A stretch of 64,000 nt of DNA from Clostridium_I sp047718555 (GCF_047718555.1 NZ_JBDNRK010000019.1:5417-69416), one strand, 5' to 3'. Shown: positions 36,682 through 44,533, counted from the first letter of the stretch. The notes: generated by a model not told the origin, from the sequence alone. Numbers and translations are program-made.

Positions 36682-36762
36682 AAAAAAATACACTAGTTAT
36701 AATTTCACTAGTGCTTAACAAAAATTATATAGTTGGAAGAAAACCTAACAATTTTTATTATA
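36682..36762 (-). ncRNA. Possible small RNA unit S3
   Basis: Minus strand: TATAAT (36762-36757), AATTGTTAGGTTTTCTTCC, and a terminator with 7-bp arms CACTAGT/ACTAGTG (36691-36713) followed by ATTTTTTTG. The most diverged of the series; it keeps the promoter-short leader-terminator layout. Confidence 0.35.
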
Positions 36763-36845
36763 TAAGCTGAATATTAAGATTGCTTTTATTCTATGTAATG
36801 ATTTAGTTAAATAAAATTATTTATCTCATAACATTAACATATTCC

Positions 36846-36905
36846 TTGATAATTTATCTAAATTTAGTTGGAGTACAAATCCCCAATAAATAAGATTCAT
36901 TGATA
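36846..36905 (+). repeat. Degraded type A structured repeat (3' portion)
   Basis: TTGATAATTTATCTAAATTTAG...ATTCATTGATA aligns with the 3' hairpin and end of the copies at 31083 and 31796, but the hairpin arms have decayed. Confidence 0.55.
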
Positions 36906-36985
36906 TTAAAAGGACACCAGTATTTCTACTGGTGCTAAATCAATTTTATATTTAAATGGGATCCTTACCATAATATAATCTCATT
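36905..36985 (-). ncRNA. Possible small RNA unit S4
   Basis: Minus strand: TTATATTATGG (-10-like), then AAGGATCCCATTTAAA and a terminator hairpin AGCACCAGTAGAAATACTGG (36914-36935) followed by TCCTTTT. Same plan as S2 and S6. Confidence 0.38.
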
Positions 36986-37052
36986 TTAATGTTAATTTCT
37001 CATTATGATATTATAGATGATCAGTATCTTGAATATAAATTTTTTATTAATA

Positions 37053-37079
37053 AAAGCACCAGTATTTCTACCAGTGCCG
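37053..37079 (-). terminator. Hairpin of the shared GCACCAGTA type (S5)
   Basis: Minus strand: GCACTGGTAGAAATACTGG plus TGC, followed by TTTTATT. Nearly identical to the S6 terminator. It follows a second terminator at 37083, so it may be a backup for the peptide gene or the remnant of an sRNA unit. Confidence 0.6.
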
Positions 37080-37082
37080 TCT

Positions 37083-37116
37083 AAAAAGGGGTACCAAATA
37101 TGCTATGGTACCCTTT
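37083..37116 (-). terminator. Terminator of the 46-residue peptide gene
   Basis: Minus strand: AAGGGTACC and GGTACCCC pair around an 11-base loop, followed by TTTTTAG. Confidence 0.85.
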
Positions 37117-37171
37117 AATGTTACTCTTACAATATATTTTTGTAAATATATATTAACTAATTTTGTGATCT

Positions 37172-37312
37172 TTATTCTTTAAAGTAAGTAAAATTACATG
37201 GCTGACCTTCACAATTCATTACAATTTCCTCATCTTCAACTGCATAAATCTTTTCATCATCCAAAAGATTCTTATTTAATTCAACATCCTTATTAACATT
37301 TTTATTATCCAT
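37172..37312 (-). CDS. 46-residue acidic peptide with a C-terminal Cys-x5-Cys tail
   Basis: Below the usual ORF size cut-off but well supported: AGGAGGT lies seven bases before ATG 37312, the frame is clean to TAA 37174-37172, and a strong terminator follows. The product begins MDNKNVNKDVELNKNLLDDE, continues with an acidic stretch (AVEDEEIVM) and ends NCEGQPCNFTYFKE. A charged leader-like half followed by a Cys-containing tail is what peptide precursors (RiPP or signalling type) often look like. No modifying enzyme or exporter is adjacent, so function is open. Confidence 0.78.
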   Translation of the reverse strand: MDNKNVNKDVELNKNLLDDEKIYAVEDEEIVMNCEGQPCNFTYFKE

Positions 37313-37497
37313 AATACCTACCTCCTAAAAATAAATTATATATCAAAAGAATTAATTTTAATTGCTAATAAATATTAATTATTATTTAATATTTATTTTC
37401 TATAATTCTATTATAATACATAATTTATATTTTTCAATAGATTTTTTGATAATTTTTTAATTTATTTCTGCATTAAATTTCTGTGATTTAAATTTTA

Positions 37498-37771
37498 CCC
37501 TGACTAACTTGGCGTAAGTCTCCCACGCACTCTGTGAAAGTGATCCACACCAAATTAAAATTTAGGTTCTCTACTTGCATTCTGTGAAAATGATTCACAC
37601 AAAATCCAAGATTTTGGTTCTCTGCTTGCACACAGCGAAAGCGATTCACACAAAATCCAAGATTTTGGTTCTCTGCTTTTCTTCAAGTGGGAGTTCAACG
37701 CCAAATAAGCCATACATTCGCAGTTCTAAAATTCAGATGGGATAAAAGAATCCCCACCTGAATTAAGAACT
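37498..37771 (+). repeat. Structured repeat element, type B, with three tandem 51-nt modules
   Basis: Outer scaffold CCTGACTAACTTGGCGTAAG, stem CTCCCAC (37520-37526) closing with GTGGGAG (37687-37693) and AACGCC. The loop holds three modules: 37527-37576 (50 nt, diverged), 37577-37627 and 37628-37678 (51 nt each). Each contains a GAAAG-type turn and an AAAATC/GATTTT hairpin. The 3' part is a 20-nt-arm hairpin (37722-37771). The third module equals that in the type A copy at 31116. No ORF. Confidence 0.8.
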
Positions 37772-37815
37772 TACTTCAATACTTCTACCAAAAATCCTCC
37801 CCTAAGGGAGGTAAG

Positions 37816-38202
37816 TTATTTTTCTGTTGAAATAGCTCCTGAAGAATTTTTTAAGCTATTGACTTCCAAAACAGTACCTTTAATTATATTGTAAATCTCC
37901 TCATCTGTAAGTCCAGTCTTGTCTCCAATAAGCTCTAATACCTTACTATGCTTAAAAGTACCCGACCAGTCATTTTCTTTGCCCAACTGTTCTACTGCTT
38001 TAACTGCATTTTTAATCATTGCTACATCAGAATTATATTTATCTATACCTATCTTCTGTATCAATTGCTGTTTCTGTAATTGTAAAAAGTCTTTATGATT
38101 ATTATAGAGCTGCTTAGCGTAATAAGTTATTATACCTATAAATGTACTTATAATTGCACCTAGAATTGGTATTAAAATTTGACTTAATATTATTTCCTTC
38201 AA
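37816..38202 (-). CDS. Phage-type holin (LLH-like)
   Basis: A 128-residue protein with one N-terminal membrane helix (ILIPILGAIISTFIGIITYYA), a charged coiled-coil-like middle and a globular C-terminal part (GLTDEEIYNIIKGTVLEV). The layout fits the Phage_holin_LLH family. It starts at TTG 38202 with GGGGG eight bases upstream; the nearby ATG is in another frame. It follows the lysozyme gene by 84 bases, forming a lysis pair without other phage genes. Confidence 0.78.
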   Translation of the reverse strand: MKEIILSQILIPILGAIISTFIGIITYYAKQLYNNHKDFLQLQKQQLIQKIGIDKYNSDVAMIKNAVKAVEQLGKENDWSGTFKHSKVLELIGDKTGLTDEEIYNIIKGTVLEVNSLKNSSGAISTEK

Positions 38203-38286
38203 TTTTCATTCCCCCAAATATATTTTTATAATTCTAAAAAATAAACTTCTCACTATACTATTTATTTAGTAAAACGACTATTTATG

Positions 38287-39258
38287 CTATACATTTTCAT
38301 CAAGAAATTTACTCCAGGTTATTAATCCAACGATTCCATCTGCCACTAAACCATGTTTTGCCTGCCAATTTTGCACTTGCACTTTTGTTTCATTTCCAAA
38401 TATGCCATCTCCCTTAGCACCTACACGCATTTGAATATATCTAGTTGCATATTCATAATGGGGATATATCACTCCATCCACAGGTCTCGAATAAATTTCT
38501 TCCACTGCCGCTACTGTCTTAGGTCCCCAAATTCCATCTTGTGAAAGTCCCATAATTCTTTGAAATTCTTTTATAGCTGCTGTTGTTAGTGAACCTTTTA
38601 TGCCATCTACTGCTAATCCTTTTTTAAGCAGTGTATTAAGTTGTAATTGAATTATCCTTATCGTTGGATCTCCTGTTTCCTGCGGTTGTTTTGGATTTAT
38701 TGTTGAACCTGCACTGCCAATATCAAATAGCATATCTGTGCTAAAGATATCCATATCCACATTACCCTGTATTCCATTTATCTTTCCAGTCCAACTATAT
38801 TGAATACCAGCATAGCCATTAGTATCTGTAGGTCTAGTATTGGGTTCTGCTATCCATATCTTATTTTTAGGAAGACCAGACTTATCAGCCACGTTGTGAG
38901 CAGCATATAACAATAAAGCAGAATTTTGAGCCATGAATTGCGATAAAAAGCTCATGTCTGGATTAGAAACTTCATAATCCAGTACTGGTTTTAAATCCTG
39001 ATCATACTTACCTATAGTATCCATAAAATGTCTATACTCACCTACTGGATTATTTTTAGCTGCAAAATGATAAAATCCAATCTTTAAGCCTTGATCTTTA
39101 GCATTTTTGTACTGGATGTCCATTAAAGGATTTACATAAGTCAAACCTTCAGTAGCCTTTATATAAACGGCTTCAACCCCACTATCCTTAACAGCACTCC
39201 AATCCGTAATTATAGTGCCGCTATAAATGTCTATCCCTTTCATTACCAAAATAATCAT
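38287..39258 (-). CDS. GH25 N-acetylmuramidase with peptidoglycan-binding repeats
   Basis: Phage-type lysozyme cleaving MurNAc-GlcNAc bonds. The 323-residue product has a GH25 domain (MKGIDIYSGTIITDW, GFYHFAAKN, catalytic-type PVLDYEV) in residues 6-190, then two PG_binding_1-like repeats (LAVDGIKGSLTTAAIKEFQ and GDGIFGNETKVQVQNWQ). No signal peptide, as expected for a holin-dependent endolysin. The start is uncertain: AGGAGG is one base from ATG 39258 and ten from TTG 39249; the family start is usually at MKGID (39243). Confidence 0.9.
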   Translation of the reverse strand: MIILVMKGIDIYSGTIITDWSAVKDSGVEAVYIKATEGLTYVNPLMDIQYKNAKDQGLKIGFYHFAAKNNPVGEYRHFMDTIGKYDQDLKPVLDYEVSNPDMSFLSQFMAQNSALLLYAAHNVADKSGLPKNKIWIAEPNTRPTDTNGYAGIQYSWTGKINGIQGNVDMDIFSTDMLFDIGSAGSTINPKQPQETGDPTIRIIQLQLNTLLKKGLAVDGIKGSLTTAAIKEFQRIMGLSQDGIWGPKTVAAVEEIYSRPVDGVIYPHYEYATRYIQMRVGAKGDGIFGNETKVQVQNWQAKHGLVADGIVGLITWSKFLDENV

Positions 39259-39377
39259 TCCTCCTCAATATAATTTTGTACAAGCTATATTAATAATATA
39301 TGCTGAACTTAGCAGCTTTGCTTATTAACTAAATAAAATTTAATCTAGTATTCTATCCATATCTTATTGAACACAAC

Positions 39378-39470
39378 AAAAGCACCAGTATTTCTACCAG
39401 TGCTTTTCCATATATTATATAAGTTTAAAAGGAGTAATTCTTATATTTATATAGTACATAGCTTTTGTTA
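39378..39470 (-). ncRNA. Possible small RNA unit S6
   Basis: Minus strand: CTATATAAATATAAGAATTACTCC, then TTTTAAACTTA and a terminator with GCACTGGTAGAAATACTGG plus TGC (39381-39404) followed by TTTTG. The segment GAATTACTCCTTTTAAACTT aligns with GAAAATTATCCCTTACAAACTT of S1. No ribosome site. The remainder of 39259-39845 shows nothing else. Confidence 0.42.
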
Positions 39471-39845
39471 CAGTTACTTTTCAATAATATGTCCATTGCT
39501 TTAAGTATAGGTTAATAAACTTTAACATGAAATCTATCCATAATTTATAATCATTGTATCTTTAAATGCATCAGAAAATAAAATTGATGTGAAATAAACT
39601 ATATTTGTTGAATTTATAAGTATTATAAAAAACCAAGTTACTGCTACGGATATTGTAACTATAAAATATCTTTGCACCTGCTTTTTTATTGTCTAATATA
39701 TTCCAAATATCTGTCAACAATCTAACTGCAATGAAAAATCATTGAATATCATCACTGTTTATATATTATTCTTAGTTAAATTTAAAGAATAAATTTAAGA
39801 TTTATGTAAATAATAAATTCGTATTTAATTATGGAGGTGTTATAT

Positions 39846-40523
39846 TTGTTCAGACATGAAAAGCAATTACTAAATAATTTACAGGTAAAAGTTGCAAGCC
39901 CTAATCCTCAATACGCTGTACTTATGCAGGAACAGCTGGGTGGTGGAAATGGTGAACTAAAAGCCGCAATGCAATATATTTCTCAAAGTTTTAGAATAAA
40001 AGATCCAACAATAAAAGACTTGTTTCTTGATATAGGTACAGAAGAACTTAGCCACATGGAAATAGTTGCAGAAACTATAAATTTATTAAATGGACATGAG
40101 GTTAATCATGAAGCTGTAGGGAGCGGAGAAATTGAAACTCATACACTTACTGGATTATCTCCAGTTTTAATCAATTCTTCAGGAGCTCCATGGACTGCTG
40201 ATTATGTAACAGTTACTGGTGATCTTGTAGCAGACATACTTTCAAATATAGCTTCAGAGCAAAGAGCCAAAGTTGTATATGAATATTTATATCGTCAGAT
40301 AAATGATAAAGAAGTAAGAAATACCATAGATTTTCTATTAAATCGTGAAGAAGCGCATAATGCACTATTTAGAGAAGCCTTAAACAAGGTTAAAGATACA
40401 GGATCAAATAAGGATTTTGGTGTAACAGAAGACTCTAAATTATATTTTGACCTATCAACACCAGGTAAATATTTTGATGCACCTAATCCTACAGAACCAA
40501 GTTTCGCTAACCCACGTAGATAA
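39846..40523 (+). CDS. Manganese catalase (CotJC-like)
   Basis: Di-manganese catalase breaking down hydrogen peroxide, a family often found in spore coats (CotJC). The 225-residue product shows the ligand motifs TEELSHMEI and REEAHNALF and the intermediate ASEQRAKVVYEYL, with an unstructured C-terminal tail rich in Pro and Asn. I place the start at TTG 39846 (FRHEKQLL follows), six bases after GGAGGTG; the ATG at 39831 precedes the Shine-Dalgarno. Confidence 0.92.
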   Translation: MFRHEKQLLNNLQVKVASPNPQYAVLMQEQLGGGNGELKAAMQYISQSFRIKDPTIKDLFLDIGTEELSHMEIVAETINLLNGHEVNHEAVGSGEIETHTLTGLSPVLINSSGAPWTADYVTVTGDLVADILSNIASEQRAKVVYEYLYRQINDKEVRNTIDFLLNREEAHNALFREALNKVKDTGSNKDFGVTEDSKLYFDLSTPGKYFDAPNPTEPSFANPRR

Positions 40524-40639
40524 ATTTGGGCGTAATTCTGGTAAAACTATTTCTTCAATATTGCATAAATTAAAAATATCTGTGAAGAATATAATTATCA
40601 CTAAATCTCTTTATATAGCTTTTTAAGATTAGCAAACTA

Positions 40640-40674
40640 AAAAGGTACACAGTATCTATAAGTGTACCTTTTTA
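40640..40674 (+). terminator. Terminator of the Mn catalase gene
   Basis: AAAGGTACAC pairs with GTGTACCTTT around AGTATCTATAA, followed by TTTAAT. It could also work on the minus strand for the fragment beyond. Confidence 0.75.
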
Positions 40675-40710
40675 ATGCTTGTACATATTTATATGTGAAG
40701 TTTGTGTGAT

Positions 40711-40997
40711 TCAAGCAAAAGCACCCCTTGCAGTATCCATGCATAAATGTGTTATGCTAACTTTAGTTACATCACTTCCATAAGATAAAAACATTCCTGC
40801 CGCTGCTGCTCTAGTATTAGCATAGTCTTGAAATCCTATTGAATGATCGCCTGTAACTAGCCCTTGTACACTATTAACTTTTCCTATTATAGAAGCACCA
40901 CTTATTGTTAAACTAGAAATTGAATTTGTACTTGTTATAATGCTTCCTGAAATAGTACCACTGGTTATTGTTCTTCCACTTAATTTTCCAGTGGTAA
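40711..40997 (-). pseudogene. C-terminal fragment of a repetitive Ser/Thr/Ile-rich protein
   Basis: An open frame on the minus strand without a start codon or ribosome site, blocked at its 5' side by a stop inside the end of splB. It encodes short repeats (TISGSIITS, SLTISGASI), then GLVTGDHSIGFQDYANTRAA and ends at TGA 40713-40711. The repetitive part suggests a beta-helix or fibre-like surface protein; the family is not recognised. It looks like the tail of a gene cut off by rearrangement. Confidence 0.55.
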
Positions 40998-41002
40998 GGC
41001 TC

Positions 41003-42010
41003 TTATATAATATAATTTATACTTGACTCATGGAAATATTTCTCTATATTTTCTTTAAAAAATCTTTTCATATAATTTATTTCTTCATCTTTATACAGAT
41101 ATTTTCCATATCCAAATTGACCATATTTAAATTTTCTTATTTCCTCTTCCATAGGCAATATTGTTTTGGGATATACCGTTAAAATATTCTCCTTTGCCCT
41201 TTTAGTAAACCTATGGGATATTATTTCAAAAGAGATATTTGAATTAATAAAGCTATTTCCAATTTTATCTATGATAACTTTATATTCATCTTCCCAATTA
41301 GGATACAAAAACACAGGTGCAATTATAAATCCTAAATTATATCCAGCATTTAAAACTTTCATTGCTGCTTTAATTCTATCCTCAACTTTAGGAGTCCCAT
41401 GCTCAAATTGTTTTATAATTTTATTTGTATTTACACTAAATCTTATGGTTGTTCTCCCATTATGATTTAAATTAAGAATATCATCTACATCTGTAAATTT
41501 AGTTACAAATCTGAAATATCCATTATTACTTTTCCCAAAATGAGATATAGATTTTCCCAGATTTCCGGTATAAGGTTCAACAGGAATTGGATCAGAAGTC
41601 GCTGCTCCTTCAAATATTGTAGTGTCTGGTAATCTATCTTCAATATATTTATCTGCATTATTCAATATTTCATCTATATTTACATAGACTTTAATATATG
41701 GCTTTTTGCCCATTTGCGTATTGAGATAACAGTACTCACACATCCCCATGCATCCACTTACTAATGGCAATTGATAATGGGCTGATGGTTTACATGATTG
41801 AAATTTATAAGATTTTCTTACCCCTACTACCAAAGTATTCTTACCCTCAAAATACATCTTAGAAGCCGTATCTCCTGGTATTTGTGTCACTCTTCCACTT
41901 TTAGAATATATTAATTGTATATCTTTATCTTTAAAATACTCTAACATATCTCTTCCTGTTTTATATTCTAATGCTACTTTTTCAAATATAACTCTTTTAG
42001 GTTGAAACAA
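41003..42010 (-). CDS. splB: Spore photoproduct lyase
   Basis: Radical SAM enzyme that reverses the thymine spore photoproduct on germination. The 335-residue product has the cluster motif CMGMCEYC (Cx3Cx2C as in SplB) and conserved AHYQLPLVSGC just before it, plus DPIPVEPYTG and IISHRFT. It starts with TTG 42010 (MFQPKRVIFEK), seven bases after GAGGTG. Monocistronic. Confidence 0.94.
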   Translation of the reverse strand: MFQPKRVIFEKVALEYKTGRDMLEYFKDKDIQLIYSKSGRVTQIPGDTASKMYFEGKNTLVVGVRKSYKFQSCKPSAHYQLPLVSGCMGMCEYCYLNTQMGKKPYIKVYVNIDEILNNADKYIEDRLPDTTIFEGAATSDPIPVEPYTGNLGKSISHFGKSNNGYFRFVTKFTDVDDILNLNHNGRTTIRFSVNTNKIIKQFEHGTPKVEDRIKAAMKVLNAGYNLGFIIAPVFLYPNWEDEYKVIIDKIGNSFINSNISFEIISHRFTKRAKENILTVYPKTILPMEEEIRKFKYGQFGYGKYLYKDEEINYMKRFFKENIEKYFHESSINYII

Positions 42011-42152
42011 TATTATTCACCTCAAAAATAGTATGCCAATATACTAAAAAATAATACTATAAAAAAATTTACAACACACATACTAATAATTATTTTACTT
42101 AACTCTAACTTAGGAGTAAATTAAACTTATAAAATAGAAATGAGGGATAATT

Positions 42153-42695
42153 ATGATTGGTATGCAATATAAAGTTACACTACCTAGCGATTACGATATG
42201 AACATCATTAGAAAAAGGGTAAGAGATAATGGTTTTAAGACAGATGGATTTCTAGATTTACAATTTAAAGCTTATCTAATTACTGAAAAAGATAAGAATA
42301 AAAATTTATATAATTCATATTCTCCTTTTTATATTTGGAATACTAATGTTGGCATGAATAAGTTTCTCTTTGACGGGTATTATGATAACATTCTTAATTC
42401 TTTTGGTTGGCAGCAGATTAATATTGGGATTCCATTATACACGAAAACAAAGTCAAATTTCGCTGATAGTACACACGCTCTTGAAATAACAGGCACAATA
42501 CCTGAAAGTGCTAGTTTAACTACTTTTAAGGAACAACAATTAGATTTAGAAACTAACTATGAAATTCTTGGAGAAACTTGTATCTATAATCCAGACAAAT
42601 GGGGCTTTAGTAAAATATATTTTTTTAAAGAAACACCTTACCAACTTCATGATTTAGGTACAATTTATGAAATATTACACATATCTCTCGGTTAA
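42153..42695 (+). CDS. DUF4865-like protein
   Basis: A 180-residue soluble protein beginning MIGMQYKVTLPSDYDMNIIR, which I associate with DUF4865, with FYIWNTNVGMNKFLFDGYYDN in the middle. Function unknown; family members often show up near monooxygenase or quinone-related genes elsewhere. Stand-alone, with a terminator at 42721. Confidence 0.72.
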   Translation: MIGMQYKVTLPSDYDMNIIRKRVRDNGFKTDGFLDLQFKAYLITEKDKNKNLYNSYSPFYIWNTNVGMNKFLFDGYYDNILNSFGWQQINIGIPLYTKTKSNFADSTHALEITGTIPESASLTTFKEQQLDLETNYEILGETCIYNPDKWGFSKIYFFKETPYQLHDLGTIYEILHISLG

Positions 42696-42720
42696 TAAAG
42701 AAGTTATAAAAGAATAACAG

Positions 42721-42756
42721 TTAAGACGGACTATATTATTAGTCTGTCTTAATTAT
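42721..42756 (+). terminator. Terminator of the DUF4865-like gene
   Basis: AAGACGGACT (42723-42732) pairs with AGTCTGTCTT (42741-42750), followed by AATTATAT. Confidence 0.75.
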
Positions 42757-42972
42757 ATATAAGATAATACCACATAATTAATTGATTGTTAAATTATAAC
42801 AATAAAAATTTTACTATTAAATTATATATTTCTAAAATTCGCTATAACTATTGATCTTACTAAATTTATAAACCACTCTTCTAAAAGAAACTAAATGTTT
42901 CTATAACTTTTATGGAAAAATAAAAATACAAGCCAGTTTACATCATTCGTAAACCGACTTGTATCAAGACTT

Positions 42973-43049
42973 TGGTGCACCCAGGGGGAGTCGAACCCTC
43001 GACCTTCAGATTCGAAGTCTGCAACTCTATCCAACTGAGCTATGGATGC
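42973..43049 (-). tRNA. tRNA-Arg (anticodon TCG)
   Basis: 77-nt cloverleaf with 7-bp acceptor stem GCATCCA/TGGGTGC, anticodon loop CTTCGAA, GGTTCGA T loop and encoded CCA. Last gene of the array in transcription order and present once. Confidence 0.97.
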
Positions 43050-43132
43050 ATAAACATAAATAAAAATAAACTCAAACTTAAAAGCCAAAGTTAAAAGTCA
43101 GAGCTTGTAATCTATACTTATTAATTATTTAT

Positions 43133-43206
43133 TGGAGCGGGTGAAGGGAATCGAACCCTCGTAATCAGCTTGGAAGGCTGACACTCTACCATTGAGTTAC
43201 ACCCGC
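43133..43206 (-). tRNA. tRNA-Gly (anticodon TCC), copy 1
   Basis: 74-nt cloverleaf, acceptor GCGGGTG/CACCCGC, anticodon loop CTTCCAA, CCA encoded. Differs from the two other TCC copies in the anticodon stem (GTCAGC/GCTGAT versus GCCAGC/GCTGGT). Confidence 0.97.
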
Positions 43207-43212
43207 TTAGTG

Positions 43213-43288
43213 TGGTCGGGGTGACAGGGATTGAACCTGCGACCTCATGGTCCCAAACCACGCGCGCTCCCATCTGCGCCACACCCCG
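43213..43288 (-). tRNA. tRNA-Pro (anticodon TGG), copy 1
   Basis: 76-nt cloverleaf, acceptor CGGGGTG/CACCCCG, anticodon loop TTTGGGA, CCA encoded. Identical to the copy at 44872. Confidence 0.97.
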
Positions 43289-43296
43289 ATATAAAA

Positions 43297-43372
43297 TGGT
43301 GCGTCTTCAGGGACTCGAACCCTGGGCACCCTGATTAAGAGTCAGGTGCTCTACCAACTGAGCTAAAAACGC
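43297..43372 (-). tRNA. tRNA-Lys (anticodon CTT), copy 1
   Basis: 76-nt cloverleaf, acceptor GCGTTTT/AAGACGC, anticodon loop CTCTTAA, CCA encoded. The acceptor pair at position 4 is T-A here and C-G in copy 2 (44621), a compensated change. Confidence 0.97.
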
Positions 43373-43444
43373 ATATTCTTTAATGATACTAAATCTATAA
43401 TCTTAATTACAACCCACTTACATATTTGAATAACTAATATTTTA

Positions 43445-43519
43445 TGGAGCGGAAGACGAGATTCGAACTCGCGACGTTCACCTTGGCAAGGTGACGCTCT
43501 ACCACTGAGCCACTCCCGC
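43445..43519 (-). tRNA. tRNA-Gly (anticodon GCC), copy 1
   Basis: 75-nt cloverleaf, acceptor GCGGGAG, anticodon loop TTGCCAA, CCA encoded. Identical to 44077. Confidence 0.97.
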
Positions 43520-43575
43520 TTAAGCTTCAATGCTAATTTATATAAAGACATCCACAATAATATCAATTTTAATAT

Positions 43576-43659
43576 TGGTGCAGGTGAAGGGAGTCGAACC
43601 CCCATGCCATAGGCGCTAGATCCTAAGTCTAGTGCGTCTGCCAATTCCGCCACACCTGC
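43576..43659 (-). tRNA. tRNA-Leu (anticodon TAG), copy 1
   Basis: 84-nt class II cloverleaf with variable arm, acceptor GCAGGTG/CACCTGC, anticodon loop CTTAGGA, CCA encoded. Confidence 0.97.
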
Positions 43660-43664
43660 ATCAT

Positions 43665-43740
43665 TGGTGGCTTACCGGGGAATCGAACCCCGGACAACAT
43701 GATTAAAAGTCATGTGCTCTACCAACTGAGCTAGTAAACC
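43665..43740 (-). tRNA. tRNA-Lys (anticodon TTT), copy 1
   Basis: 76-nt cloverleaf, acceptor GGTTTAC/GTAAGCC, anticodon loop CTTTTAA, CCA encoded. Confidence 0.97.
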
Positions 43741-43750
43741 ATATGTAATT

Positions 43751-43825
43751 TGGCTGGGATGGCAGGATTCGAACCTACGAATGCAGCAGTCAAAGTGCTG
43801 TGTCTTACCGCTTGACGACATCCCA
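43751..43825 (-). tRNA. tRNA-Gln (anticodon TTG), copy 1
   Basis: 75-nt cloverleaf, acceptor TGGGATG/CATCCCA, anticodon loop CTTTGAC, discriminator G, CCA encoded. Confidence 0.97.
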
Positions 43826-43831
43826 AAATAG

Positions 43832-43908
43832 TGGGGTGAATAAAGGGACTCGAACCCTTGACAACCAGTACCACAAACTGGCGCTCTACCAACTGAACTA
43901 TATTCACC
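43832..43908 (-). tRNA. tRNA-His (anticodon GTG), copy 1
   Basis: Cloverleaf with anticodon loop TTGTGGT and the extra G-1 paired to C73 that identifies tRNA-His (included in the coordinates). CCA encoded. Confidence 0.97.
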
Positions 43909-43912
43909 ATAA

Positions 43913-43989
<77 letters not shown>

Positions 43990-43996
43990 ATTTTAT

Positions 43997-44070
43997 TGGA
44001 GCGGGTGAAGGGAATCGAACCCTCGTAACCAGCTTGGAAGGCTGGCACTCTACCATTGAGTTACACCCGC
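43997..44070 (-). tRNA. tRNA-Gly (anticodon TCC), copy 2
   Basis: 74-nt cloverleaf, identical to the copy at 44794. Confidence 0.97.
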
Positions 44071-44076
44071 ATATAT

Positions 44077-44151
44077 TGGAGCGGAAGACGAGATTCGAAC
44101 TCGCGACGTTCACCTTGGCAAGGTGACGCTCTACCACTGAGCCACTCCCGC
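44077..44151 (-). tRNA. tRNA-Gly (anticodon GCC), copy 2
   Basis: 75-nt cloverleaf, identical to 43445. It is the last gene before a 132-bp AT-rich gap that separates the two halves of the array. Confidence 0.97.
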
Positions 44152-44283
44152 TTAAAAATTCATTAACAATCTAAACTTTCAAATAAAAAATTAAAATTAT
44201 ATATTTTTACTGCTAAAAATTATGTAGTTAAGATATTTTTTATTTATACATATAAATCAATAAGAAAATGTCAACAAAAGTAT

Positions 44284-44367
44284 TGGTGCAGGTGAAGGGA
44301 GTCGAACCCCCATGCCGTAGGCGCTAGATCCTAAGTCTAGTGCGTCTGCCAATTCCGCCACACCTGC
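44284..44367 (-). tRNA. tRNA-Leu (anticodon TAG), copy 2
   Basis: 84-nt class II cloverleaf, differing from copy 1 by one base in the variable arm region (CGTAGG versus CATAGG on the plus strand). Confidence 0.97.
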
Positions 44368-44372
44368 ATCAT

Positions 44373-44448
44373 TGGTGGCTTACCGGGGAATCGAACCCCG
44401 GACAACATGATTAAAAGTCATGTGCTCTACCAACTGAGCTAGTAAACC
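44373..44448 (-). tRNA. tRNA-Lys (anticodon TTT), copy 2
   Basis: 76-nt cloverleaf, identical to 43665, with identical spacers on both sides. Confidence 0.97.
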
Positions 44449-44458
44449 ATATGTAATT

Positions 44459-44533
44459 TGGCTGGGATGGCAGGATTCGAACCTACGAATGCAGCAGTCA
44501 AAGTGCTGTGTCTTACCGCTTGACGACATCCCA
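44459..44533 (-). tRNA. tRNA-Gln (anticodon TTG), copy 2
   Basis: 75-nt cloverleaf, identical to 43751. Confidence 0.97.

Noticed and set aside
37172..37312. AgrD-type autoinducer or SCIFF peptide identity for the 46-residue product
   Set aside because: Has only two Cys, lacks the amphipathic N-terminal helix of AgrD and has no agrB or radical SAM maturase nearby.
31083..37771. Intact IS200/IS605 or other insertion sequence
   Set aside because: No transposase, TnpB or IscB frame exists anywhere in the window; only end-like structured repeats remain.
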